From: Euphorbia lathyris
Taxonomy: Eukaryota; Streptophyta; Magnoliopsida; Malpighiales; Euphorbiaceae
NCBI RefSeq assembly: GCF_963576675.1
Contig: NC_088910.1
Location: forward strand, 28,088,531 to 28,152,530
Length of the DNA: 64,000 nt
Direction of reading: 5' to 3'
Of the stretch, positions 44,094 to 55,964 are shown one piece after another (position 1 is the first letter of the stretch; every line of letters begins with the position of its first letter). Below the pieces are notes generated by a model. That model did no database searches and had not been told where the DNA came from. It saw only the letters and a list, made by a program, of their open reading frames with translations. A program made the position numbers and the translations under genes.

Positions 44094-46203
44094 TCTATAT
44101 ATCTTATAAAACAGTAACGATAAAACTGAAGTGTCGACTCCTCGATTTTTATTGATTAAAATAATATTAATTAATTATCATTAAATATTTTCATTTTTTT
44201 AATATCATATGTGATCAGTCCATACAATAACTAATCCTTTTTTTACGTGAATCAAATGTTTAATGAGATAAATCCATAAAATATAATGTGATATTATCAT
44301 TGAATATTTTCAGTTTCTTTTATACAATGTGATAAATCCATAAAATATTTAATATTGATTTAATGTGATAAGTCCATGACATATAATGTGATAAGTCATA
44401 AAAATATCCAATCTAATTTTTGGTCATAAATCAAATATTTAATGTGATAAGTCCATAGTGGTAATTATCCAATAAACATGATTAATATGATTTAAACAGG
44501 CGATGCCCCAATCTTCTATTTTCTCTCTTTTTGCTTAAACTATGTGAATAAGTTGTAATTAAGCCAATAACAATAACAATTTATACTATTTAACTTCATA
44601 ATTTCTTCTCCAAGTGGGACTCTAACTCCTCCTCTTTTCATTAGTTTCTTTTCTAATTTTTCGAAAAAAATTTGCACATTCCAGTTCAACCTCTCTTTCA
44701 AGTAAACTCTAGCTTTTCTCTCAGTCTAATCAACTAAGTATGGACAGTTTGCTCGAATCAACTTGAATAGCTTTATAATTTTCTGGCAATTCAATGTGAC
44801 TGTTATTTTGCGTTGTTAATTTTACGTGTTTTATTCTCTTTCAAGCAAACTTTTCTCTCGGTCTAATCAAACTAAGTATGGACAGTTTGCTCGAATCAAC
44901 TTGAATAGCTTTATAAATTTATGGCAATTCAATTTGACTGTTATTTTGCGTTGTTAATTTTATGTGTTTTATTCTCTTTAGGTAAACTCTACCTTTCCTC
45001 TCGGTCCCTCTCTTCCTTTTTGGTACAAGGTATGTATAACAATATTGTCCATATTCTTTTCTGTTGCATATTTTCATAAACAGCTTTTGTTCTGCTTTTT
45101 AAGTATGGCTACAATTTTGTATCTGATTTGTTATAATATTCAGCATGTAGTTTTTTTAATTCTGATTTTGATTCTTAATATTTTGCGTTGTTATTTTTAA
45201 TATTTTTAATTCTAATTTGTTATAATATTCAGCATATGGAACACATTAGAGAAACTTTAGCATGTATTTTTTTATTTTGTTTCTTTATTTTGTTCAATTA
45301 ATATTACGGATGCTAGAGATAAATAGAAAATACGATTTTCTTAAAAATATTACGGATGCTAGAGATAAATAGAAAATAAAAATCAGAATCATAGACTATT
45401 ATTCATTGCGTCTACATTCGAAATTTGTATTTTTTTTCACTATTTGAAAGCAGTTTTGGATGTGTAATGTGTCTATAGGATAACGGTAAAAACCTTAATT
45501 CAAACTGTAAAAAAATATATTTTATATAATTTCAAATACAAATGAAATTAATAACATCTTTTTTTGACAGAATTGGATGTTCATAACTTACTAATTTGGT
45601 AAACAATGGATTAATGAGACAAAAAAATAAATGATCACGAGTTTAATGTATCCAAATAAATGATCAGATGTTTAATAAACAAAAAAAGAAAGAAAGAAAG
45701 ATTAGAGACCTACTGATGATTTTTTGCCAATACTAAAAGTGTTTTAGTTTTATGCCTATGGTTTATTTAATTGCTTCCTTATAATGTATAGTTCATTGCT
45801 ATTGGTTTCTTGATTGGGCCATTAACTAGGTGTCTTTTGTTTATGTTCAGATATTGCTGGTTTATTTGTGTTTTAATCATATTTTGCCCTCTCATGCAAT
45901 TGATTATCTTTTGTATAGCTTGGTTAAAACTTTGTACTGCACTGCACTGATGTGTAAAACTTGGAAACACATACTATCTTATCAAGTGATTTTTAATCTA
46001 AAATTGTTTATGACAAATACTATTTTACTTAAATGATTAGTCATCGATAAGTGAATAGGAATTGTATTGTTAGCATTTCTCTAATATTAAAAGTTTGTAC
46101 CTTATAGATTGATATTATATGAAATTAATCATAAGTTGAATTTTTTTTTACATTTGTTGGGTAATATGAAGATATTCCGTGCATTGCACGGGCCAAAGAC
46201 TAG
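44094..46203 (+). mobile_element. non-autonomous Helitron, 2.1 kb
   Basis: It starts A|TCTATATATCTTATAAAACA and ends ATTCCGTGCATTGCACGGGC, then 7 bases, CTAG|T. The 3' hairpin CCGTGC-ATT-GCACGG (one unpaired base) sits just before CTAG. Its 5' end continues as AGTAACGATAAAACTGAAGTGTC, like the short Helitrons at 31139-31668. No Rep/helicase is present. Internally it has two copies of an ACTAAGTATGGACAGTTTGC block (44733 and 44870). Confidence 0.85.
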
Positions 46204-46773
46204 TTAACAATACTGTATTCAAAATTTAGTGTCGTTTGATATTGTTTTTCTAAACTTTAAAACATAGTTTTCCAACTTTCCCATAAAAAGGCAATATTTG
46301 ATAAATGTAAAATCAAATTCCACATTCAACTAAATTTACAAAATAGGCATAATTTTAGTTTAATTTAAAAAATAGACATCATTTATTCAATAAACATTTG
46401 TCATTTTTTTCCGCAACAATTTAACCCATAACAAATCAAATTCTGCTTGGGACAAAAATATCAAATTTGATCTTAATTATATTTATTGTACAATGGAGAA
46501 GTAGCTCTATAATTCAAAGTGCATAAATTTAAGAGGTTTTCTAAACGAGGGAAATTTTATATTAAGGACTAGTTAGTGATATTTTATGAATATACTAGTT
46601 CAATCTTGTAATGTGTGGTTTGTCAATGGATGTATTAGAGAAATTATTTTTGAATTAATATAGAGAGTAGTTATGGAGTTTGTGTGTCAAAACTTGAAAT
46701 CTAGGCGAAGAGATTGGCAAGAGACGCAAGAATTGAAAAATCCCTCTTGGATCTTGAACGCCGTTATAAACTT
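44282..46773. repeat. segmental duplication, left copy (A)
   Basis: From TATAATGTGATATTATCATT to CTTGAACGCCGTTATA this segment recurs at 47963-50470, offset 3681 bp at the left end and 3702 bp near the right. It covers most of the Helitron plus 570 bp of its downstream flank. Differences are scattered substitutions and small indels, including an extra 56 bp or so near 44335-44390 in copy A. Confidence 0.93.
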
Positions 46774-47962
46774 ACTAGATAATTAATGTTTTCTAGGCTA
46801 TCTGCATAAATAAGGACAGGTATAAGAAAATAAAGGTGCGAAATTGACACGATATTTGATAAAAAAAAAAGTGGATATTTATTGATGTAAATATGAGTTT
46901 GAGTAAAAATATGTTCAATGCAAATAATTAAAATGACTACCATTAAAATAATTCTATATTAACATATAGTTAAATCAATTGAATTGAATATAAAACAAAA
47001 CAATAAAATGAACATGAATTGAAATGCAATAATTACACTAAGGAAAATAAAATAATAAAAAATTCAACGACAAACTCGGAATCACATTTGGCTATCATGG
47101 CAAGACGTTGAATTGACGTTGGCCTAAGATTCACGAACACCACAATCAACTGGTAAGGAACGAGGCTGACTTCATAAGTAGATTTCTGATTCAAGCAATA
47201 TTTGAGTGAATTGAAAACATGATAAGTGGTTCAGTAAGGGGCAGATTGGATTGAATTTTGGATGGCTTCTATGTTAGTTTGTGAACACGGAATTGAGTAA
47301 AATAAAACTCAGGGAGTCAAGAATGAGTTTATATGAAAATTTGGGATAGAAGCAAATTTTAGATTATCGGAAACGTGTAAATGAAAAGGGGACGCATTGT
47401 ATAAAAGCTGAAAACAGAATATGTAAAATGTTTTGAAGTGCAAAGATTAGCTCATAAAATTGACTTCCGGATACAAAATCTGGCGAAACGAAAGGCTAAA
47501 TTGAACTTGAGGAAGTTAGGAACGAATATTTATAACAATTTGAGAGCAAAAACAAACAGTAAAGGATGGGAAACAGAAATCAGAAATTACTGGACAGAAA
47601 TTGGTAAAAGCTAAAGAAAAGTGATTTTAGTGGGATTCTAGCTAATGAATTGGAAACTTTTGGACTAGGAGTTAGTAATTGATTGTAAGGAACTTGGAAA
47701 TAGTATGCTAAAAGATTAAATTTAAGTTGAAATGAGATTAAGAAATGAAATAAACTAGAAATTATGAAGAACACAATATAAGAATCTAAGAACTTGATAT
47801 TTTGTGTAAGTATTTTTGAGATTGTTTGTTGGAGTCTTGGAATGAGGTTTATGATACTATTTATAGCTTTTTGAGAAGGGTTTGCTTTTTTTTTTTTTTT
47901 GAAAACGAGAAGGGTTTGTTAGTTAGTTGTTACCCACCCTTAATTTTCTCTTAGATTTTACC
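46774..47962. other. spacer between duplicates
   Basis: 1.19 kb found only once in the window, with no recognised coding sequence. A T/G-run at 47888-47902 (T16GAAAACGAGAAGGG) repeats flanking AGAAGGGTTTG, a small target-duplication-like feature. Confidence 0.5.
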
Positions 47963-49906
47963 TATAATGTGATATTATCATTAAATATTTTCAGTTTTTT
48001 TTATATAATGTGATAAGTCATAAAAATATCTAATCTAATTTTTGATCATAAATCAAATATTTAATGTGATAAGTCCATAGTGGTAATTATCCAATAAACA
48101 TGATTAATATGATTTAAATAGGCGATGCCCCAATCTTCTATTTTCTCTCTTTTTGCTTAAACCATGTGAATAAGTTGTAATTAAGTCAATAACAATAACA
48201 ATTTATACTATTTAACTTCATAATTTCTTCTCCAAGTGGGACTATAACTCCTCCTCTTTTAATTAGTTTCTTTTCTAATTTTTCGAAAAAAATTTGCACA
48301 TTCCAGTTCAACCTATCTTTCAAGTAAACTCTAGCTTTTCTCTCAATCTAATCAACTAAGTATGGATAGTTTGCTCGAATCAACTTGAATAGCTTTATAA
48401 TTTTCTGGCAATTCAATGTGACTGTTATTTTACGTTGTTAATTTTACGTGTTTTATTCTCTTTCAGGCAAACTTTTCTCTCGGTCTAATCAAACTAAGTA
48501 TGGACAGTTTGCTCGAAAAAACTTGAATAGCTTTATAAATTTCTGGCAATTCAATGTGACTGTTATTTTACGTTATTAATTTTATGTGTTTTATTCTCTT
48601 TAGGTAAACTCTACCTTTTCTCTCGGTCCCTCTCTTCCTTTTTGGTACAATATGTATAACAATATTGTCCATATTCTTTTCTGTTGCATATTTTCATAAG
48701 CAGCTTTTGTTCTGCTTTTTTAAGTATGGCTATAATTTTGTATCCGATTTTTTATAATATTCAGCATGCAGTTTTTTTAATTCTGATTCTGATTCTTAAT
48801 ATTTTGCGTTGTTATTTTTAATATTTTTAATTCTAATTTGTTATAATATTCAGCATATGGAACACATTAGAGAAACTTCAACATGTATTTTTTATTCTAT
48901 TTCTTTATTTTGTTCAATTAATAAATTATTCTTACTTTTATTTTATAATTAATAAATTATTCTTACAGTTTCAAAAAAATAAAAATAAATTATTCTTACT
49001 TTTATTTTATAATTGTTAGATGGCTAGAACATACGATTTTCTTAAAAATATTACGGATGCCAGAGATAAATAGAAAATAAAAATCAGAATCATAGACTAT
49101 TATTCAATATTGCGTCTACATTCAAAATTTGTATTTTTTTTTCACTGTTTGAAAGCAGTTTTGGATGTGTAATGTGCATATAGGATAACGGTAAAAACCT
49201 TAATTCAAACTGTAAGAAAATATATTTTATATAATTTCAAATACAAATGAAATTAATAACATCTTTTTGACAGAATTGGATGTTCATAACTTACTAATTT
49301 GGTAAACAATGGATTAATGAGACAAAAAAATAAATGATCACGAGTTTAATGTATCCAAATAAATGATCAGATGTTTAATGAACAAAAAAAGAAAGAAAGA
49401 AAGATTAGAGACCTACTGATGATTTTTTGCCAATACTAAAAGTGTTTTAGTTTTATGCCTATGGTTTATTTAATTGCTTCCTTATAATGTATAGTTCATT
49501 GCTATTGGTTTCTTGATTGGGCCATTAACTAGGTGTCTTTTGTTTATGTTCAGGTATTGCTGGTTTATTTGTATTTTAATCATATTTTGCCCTCTCATGC
49601 AATTGATTATCTTTTGTATAGCTTGGTTAAAACTTTGTACTGCACTGCACTGATGTGTAAAACTTGAAAACACATACTATATTATCAAGTGATTTTTAAT
49701 CTAAAATTGTTTATAACAAGTACTCTTTTACTTAAATGATTAGTCATCGATAAGTGAATATGAATTGTATTGTTAGCATTTCTCTAATATTAAAAGTTTG
49801 TACCTTATAGATTGATATTATATGAAATTAATCATAAGTTGAATTTTTTTTTACATTTGTTGGGTAATATGAAGATATTCCGTGCATTGCACGGGCCAAA
49901 AACTAG
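47963..49906 (+). mobile_element. 5'-truncated Helitron copy within duplicate B
   Basis: The same 3' end as the 44094-46203 element (CCGTGCATTGCACGG, then CTAG at 49903-49906). The first 188 bp, including the TC end, are missing, and both copies share 570 bp of downstream flank. It therefore arose by segmental duplication and not by a second transposition. Confidence 0.85.
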
Positions 49907-50470
49907 TTAACAATACTATATTCAAAATTTAGTGTCGTTTGATATTGTTTTTCTAAACTTTAAAACGTAGTTTTCCAACTTTCCCATAAAAAGGCAATAT
50001 TTGATAAATGTAAAATCAAATTCTACATTCAACTAAATTTACAAAATAGGCATAATTTTAGTTTAATTTAAAAAATAGACATCATTTATTCAATAAATAT
50101 TTATCATTTTTTTCGCAACAATTTAACCCATAACAAATCAAATTCTGCTTGGGGCAAAAATATCAAATTTGATCTTAATTATATTTATTGTACAATGGAG
50201 AAGTAGCTTTATAATTCAAAGTGCATAAATTTAAGAGGATTTCCAAACGAGGGAAATTTTATATTAAGGACTAGTTAGTGATATTTTATGAATATTCTAG
50301 TTCAATCTTGTAATGTGTGGTTTGTCAATGGATGTATTAGAGAAATTATTTTTGAATTAATATAGACAGTAGTTATGGAGTTTGTATGTTAAAACTTGAA
50401 ATCTAGGCGAAGAGATTGGCAAGAGACGCAAGAATTGAAAAATCCCTCTTGGATCTTGAACGCCGTTATA
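47963..50470. repeat. segmental duplication, right copy (B)
   Basis: It matches copy A and ends exactly at the poly(T) of a LINE (50471). The match may therefore resume beyond that nested insertion, outside the window. It contains an extra AATAAATTATTCTTACTTTT tandem stretch at 48920-49010 not present in A. Confidence 0.93.
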
Positions 50471-53400
50471 TTTTTTTTTTGATAGAAATTGGGACGAGAC
50501 AGAACTTGGGTGGGTGAGCACCCGAGGCCCAAGAACTGACAAACCCAAAAATATATTAAAAAAGAAAAAGTGAGTGTATGAACAAGAGAAGAGGAAGGAG
50601 AACAAACAAGAAGAAAGGGGAAAGAGAAAAGTTTAGAAAAGGTCCAGAAAATCGCAAGTGAGAAATATTACAAATGTCGTCATTGATAAACCTATGGCAA
50701 AAAGCAGGAGGTGAAGGCCACCAATTGATCACTGAGGAAGAGACTCCAAACTTTGCTAATGCATCAGCAACTCTATTTCCTTCCCTGAAGATGTGTGTAA
50801 AAAGAATGTTCATCCTAGAGCAAATGCTGAGACAATGCAACCACTCTTGTCGAATACTCCAAGGAACATCCATGGAACGATGTCGAAGCAGATTAACTAC
50901 GTACATGGAGTCTGACTCAACCCAAAGCTGATGCCAATTTTTCTCCCAAGCAAGTTCAATTACGAAAATAGCGGCTCTCAATTCAGCCAAATAAGCAAAA
51001 GAAGGAGGTGTAGAAAAAGCAAAACAACCTTTAGAAAATCCACGATAGTTGCAAAAAATGCCTCCCGCTCCTGCCTCACCAGGAGTGCCAAAAGCAGAGC
51101 CATCCACGTTGACTTTAACCCAGCCCGGAGGAGGTTTAAGCCAATGGACCGGAAAAATGTTTGGAGCAGGAGGCGGCCTAGGAGAAGCCAGAAGGCGGGA
51201 TAAGATAGCAGCATCTCTCCGAGAAGAGGCAAAACCTTTAGAAGTGGCCAAGGACTCTCGAATCATTCGAAAGAGGGTGATCTTCGAGTGCTGAATAGAA
51301 GGAGAAACTTCCTTAAAGATTGCTTCATTCCTGCAATGCCAGATTAACCAGATGCAAGTCACAGCAGCAACACGCCAGATCATCAACACCTAAGAGCTAA
51401 AATGAATGCTACGAAGTGTGCTGAAGAAGTGGATAAATTGGGGATGACGAGGCAAAGAGCAGTCAAAATGAATCTCAATGGCCCTCCAAAGAGAATCTGC
51501 AGAAGAACACCTAATGAATAAGTGGTTAATGGACTCAGCATCTCTACCACATAGAGCACAACGAGACAAACAAATTTATACCAGTCCACCGAGGAGGAAC
51601 TAGGACTGAGAACCGAATAGTACTCTTTGGCAGAGAAAATACCCTTCGTAGAGGGCTGCCAAGCGCAGAAGTCAATATCATCTCTACCCCGGTGAATAGA
51701 TCGAATACTGTCTTGAACAGCCGAAGGAAGAGTGCCTAAGTCAAGCCACTCTGAATTTACCAGAAAATCATCAACAGAATTATAGCGAGAACGCTTATCC
51801 TGATGATCAAGACCCAATCTGTCTGCCACCGATGGTACGATCCACCTATCTGTCCAGAAATTAAGCGATGAAGACTGACCAATCCACCAAAAGGTCTGGT
51901 CCCAAATAGAAGAATAAACAAACTTACAAGAAGACCAGATCGAGGAAGGAGCAATGGTAGCTTTAGGCAAACCAGAGACAACCATAAATCTAGACTTCAA
52001 CAGAAAAAGAGCTAGATTGGTACCTTGAATCAATTCCCAACACATTTTACCTAAGAGAGCCTGGTTAAAGATCCTAAAGTCCTTAATGCCCAAACCACCC
52101 CCTTCCAAACTTTTGCAACAAGTCTACCAGGGAACCGTGATTAGCTTCCTCTAATCAATACAACCCGTCCAAAGGAAGTTCCTAATACTTCTATTGAGCT
52201 TATTCAACAATCCCACTGGCCACTAATAGATCAAGAATGAGTGAACCAGAGAACCAGTAATAGCAGACTTAATTAGAGTTAAACGCCCAGCAAAGGAGAG
52301 AGAGCTACCTTTCCATTTGCTAAATTGAGAGAGAAATTTGTCAGTAAGACTGCTGAGATGACGAGCCCTTGGAGCTCCTTTGAATAGGGGGACTCCTAAG
52401 TAACTGAAAGGGAGAGACTCCAAACGGATGCCAAGACAATGAGCAAGACGAACCCTCCTTGGAGGACTCATCTGAGAACAAAAAAGATGGCAGATTTGTC
52501 CCAACTGACCTGCTGACCGGAGATCTGTCCATAGAGCAGGAAGAAATCCTTGAGAGCATGCAAGTTGCTCAAGGATGCCACTCCAAAAATGAGCATGTCA
52601 TCAGCAAAAAGAAGATGATAGGGAAAAGAATTTCCTCCAGAATAATACATGGGAGAATAAGTACCCTCCCTCACCACCATCTTAGCAAGCCAACGAGAGA
52701 AAAAATCCTCAGCAATGTCAAACAGAAGAGGAGAGAGGGGGTCCCATTGTCTAACCCCTTTAGAACAAGAAAAATAACCCTTTGGAGAACCATTAATCAT
52801 CACAGAAATACGAGAAGATGCCAGAATGTTTAGGATCCAATCCCTAAAAGTGAGAGAAAAACCAAAGGAATCCAACACAGCCAAGAGGAAGTTCCAATCT
52901 AAAGTATCAAATGCCTTATGAATATCAATTTTTAAGGCCATGTGTCCACCAAAACGTTTTCTGTCAAGCATATTAACTCCCTCAGAAGCTAAGGCAATGC
53001 ACTGATGAATGCTTCTACCTTTAAGGAAACCATACTGGTTGGGAGAGACAATCCTTGCTGCAATAACTACAAGGCGATCAGCAAGAATTTTTGAGATGAT
53101 TTTAAAACCAAACTTACTCATCACAATTGGACGGAAATTCTCAATTCTGTCAGCTTCAGCAACTTTAGGAATTAGAGCCATAATACTAGAGTTTAAACCA
53201 GGCAGGATGCAACCATGATCAAAGAAAGCCTGAACCATATTGCAAACATCCTTCCCTACAATATCCCAAAAGAGACGATAAAAAATTCCCCCAAAACCAT
53301 CAGGGCTAGGGGCACTGTCAGGATCCATGGAAAAGACCGTGTCTTTAATAGTTTCAATGGAAGGTTTAGAAGTTAATTCCTGATTCTCCAAAGAAGTTAC

Positions 53401-53591
53401 TAAGGTAGGAATTACCTCATTAATTGAAGAAAGATCAACATGTTCCCTAGAACTACGAAAGAGATTAGAGAAATATTCAATTACATGATCAGATAATCTA
53501 ACCGTATCAGAAGTGGGACCCTCATCTCCGATCCTCAAATGATGAATGCCGGCCCATGTCTTTCTAACTCTAGCAGACCTTTGGAAAAAAC
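50471..53591 (-). mobile_element. L1-type LINE, 5' part displaced by a Sirevirus LTR
   Basis: The minus-strand element has its poly(A) at 50471-50480 and is coding-like up to 53591, where the LTR starts. The remaining 5' part (endonuclease, ORF1) is not in the window. It sits inside duplicate B. Confidence 0.9.
50628..53591 (-). pseudogene. LINE ORF2: reverse transcriptase, zf-RVT and RNase H, frameshifted
   Basis: From 53591 it reads FFQRSARVRKTWAGIHHLRI, then the RT blocks PDGFGGIFYRLFWDIVG, FRPIVMSKFGFKIISKILAD, LKIDIHKAFDTLDW, GVRQWDPLSP and LLFADDMLIF (catalytic FADD at about 52605). The thumb region (YLGVPLFKGAPRARHL) and a short zf-RVT (LCGRDAESINHLFIRC) follow. RNase H has WVKVNVDGSAFG, YLAELRAAIFV, WVESDS and REGNRVADALA, so all four acidic positions remain. 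Several frameshifts and stops, and a deletion before zf-RVT (around 51570), make it inactive. LINE ORF2 primes reverse transcription at nicked target DNA. Confidence 0.9.
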
Positions 53592-54915
53592 TGTTGGTCC
53601 CTTATAACGTGACAAGTTAGTTCCAAGGGGGGGGATAGGAACTATTTAAAAAATTGTCCGTTAAGGCTAACTTCTTTTCCTATGAAAAGGATTACACAAC
53701 GTCACTAAGTAGATTCAAGACACAAGCTTAGTCAACTTGTGACTAAGTCTGCTTCTTTACTTGAGTCAGGAAATAGCACTTAGAGTCTATTCCTGAACTC
53801 AGCTTCTTAGTAAACTTAACTCAGCGTGAGCTCTTTACTTAGTCAGTTTTCACAGCAAGCAATATATATTAAAGGAGTTTAAGGGTTGGAAAGATATTAC
53901 TCAGCAGACTTATCCTGGTTCGGCCTCTCCACCTACGTCCAGTCTCCGGAACTCGTTCCGAGCTTTTTGAATTCTCTATTGAGCTCTTTAAAGGTAGAGC
54001 ACGAAACCTTTTACAAATAGAAGCTGAGTATAATAAGAGTACCTTCCTATATACCTCTACTCACTCCTATATCTACGCTGAGTACTATAACCGAGTACTC
54101 AGCCTATCCTTTCTATTCTTCTAGAAATGATAAAGTGTTTGTCTTAAACAACGATTGCTAAGACACTTTAGATGATTGGAAATCACTCTAGACTTTTACA
54201 CAATAATATGGAAATTGGTGTAAGGTATTTGCTTTGCTTTTCTCACAGAATCTTCGAGTATGAATTTGGTCAGCGTTTCGACTACTTGAAGTTCTGCATC
54301 GATTGAAGCAAATGGATGGCCTTTATATAGTGACACTTGATGCACCTGGTCATTTTGAATTTCGAAATAACCGTTGGAGGGAAACGGCTTCCTGTCGTTG
54401 TCACTCTGGGCGTGCTCAACGTCGTTGGCCAATAGGATTTACGCATCTTCTGTCTTCGTCAGTCTTCGGCAGAATGTTTCGACATTTAAGGAAAAGTCCA
54501 CGAGACAGCTTTCTGCGCCTTCTAAACTTTTCCCAAAGTAGAAGTACTTTGTCTAGAAGTTGAACATTGTTTGTCGCTGTCCAGACTGCTTTGTCGTCCA
54601 ACTCAGCAGCTTCAACTTGAAGCTTTTGCCACGAAGGCTTCTCGATCATTCTCTTGCTGAGTCGTCGTTTTAGTTGATACGGCTCGTTTTGAAATCTTGG
54701 GCCGAATGGTCTTGATGTGTTGACTTGAGCTTGACTTCCACTTTATGGGCCTTTGGGCTTCTTAATCTCAATGTCTTACATATAATTAAACTCAACATTG
54801 AACAAACACATTAGTGTAATAAATCAAAGCATTTAAAAGATAATGTGTTAGAATATTTTTATCATTACTTAAATAATTTTGTCAAATCAAAATCATGTGG
54901 AAAGGTGTTTCAACA
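53592..54915 (-). mobile_element. Sirevirus-type copia 3' LTR
   Basis: 1324 bp from TGTTGAAACACC (minus strand, 54915) to GGGACCAACA (53592), with TG...CA ends and short inverted termini. It abuts a polypurine tract (AAATGGGGGAGTT) on its internal side, which marks it as the 3' LTR of a minus-oriented element. It cuts into the LINE at 53591. Confidence 0.85.
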
Positions 54916-55964
54916 AACTCCCCCATTTTGATGTTGGCAAAAATATTCAGTCGAAGAACTCAGTGTTGAGCTCCCCCATGATAGTTGACCTTATATTATC
55001 AAATAACTCCCCCGTAAGGGTTGAGCTACTGACTTAGTTTTACTCTAAACATTTCAAGGTTTAATTGAGTAAGTCTAAGGTCAGTTTTCAGAGATAGGTC
55101 AGCTCATGGAACATATTCTATTTAACTCAGTTTTACGGGGAAGGTTTAAATATCAGAGAGCGCTGAGTATGCTTTGTTCAATGAGTTTTAGTTAAGTGGA
55201 CATATAAGAAGTGGTCAACATGTATGATCAACACAGCAGATATATCATCAATTAATATAGACAGTGTAGCACAGTTGATTTAATGAAGATGCGTTTTAAC
55301 AAATTATATCAACCATTTAAGTAAGCATTGCATAAGAGTAGTCAGTATGAAAGAGATGCATATAATTTGTTTTGAATTTAAAGTCAGCATAACAGGGTTC
55401 ATAAAAACAGGAACACAGATATAAAGGTTCAAAAAAAGATAGCTATCCTAGTCAATACAAGTTAAGCTACTTTTGTTTGCCTTTGCCCTTGTGTTGCGGC
55501 TGACTAACTGAAGCTTGCTGAGTTCTTGGGGTTTGTTATTTCTCCCCCGTTTTGCCATCATCAGGTTTGGGAATGAAGGTGGCGTCAATTGCAGCTTGAG
55601 TGAGGCGTTGAGAAAATGCCTTTAGCTTTCTCGTGCTTTCATTCATTCCGTCGAAGATTGGAACACCATCATCCACAATGGATCGAGGAATTCCGATAGA
55701 TGCAGCACTCAGCATACTCAAAACAGCAGCTTGAGACTTGCCAATCCAGTGCATGGTTTCAGTGAGCATTGCAAAGGCTTGATGAAACATCTTTAGCAAA
55801 GAGGAATCATAATACTCACGCTGAGCGTTGATTTGGCGCACATTGCTGAAAGTTGCTCGAGAATACTTCAGAATCTCGTTGGTTTTAAGCTCGTCAGTTG
55901 CCATCTCTTGCCTGTTTAAGTTCAGCAGACGCACAGCCTCGCTAATTTGCTCAATGGAGCATTG
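54916..55964 (-). mobile_element. Sirevirus internal 3' region with repeated polypurine tracts
   Basis: Between the 3' LTR and the 55536-55964 frame, GGGGGAG-type purine tracts occur at about 54916-54924, 54971-54977, 55007-55013 and 55542-55547 (written as CTCCCCC on the plus strand). Multiple polypurine tracts upstream of the 3' LTR are a described Sirevirus hallmark. The sequence stops at 55964, where another copia LTR is inserted. Confidence 0.75.
55536..55964 (-). pseudogene. Sirevirus 3' open frame, 5' part missing
   Basis: The open frame runs from the insertion boundary (QCSIEQISEAVRLLNLNRQE...) for 142 codons to a stop at 55536, ending KPDDGKTGEK. It is mostly helical and polar with no motif that I recognise. 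By position (between pol and the 3' LTR) it would be the extra 3' ORF of some Sireviruses, often called envelope-like, but no sequence match was tested. The start lies beyond the nested copia element, outside the window. Confidence 0.5.

Noticed and set aside
45779..49673. Two near-identical 63-codon minus-strand frames (45779-45970, 49482-49673) as a conserved gene pair
   Set aside because: They lie at equivalent places in the Helitron-carrying duplication. Similarity is explained by recent duplication, and there is no family match.
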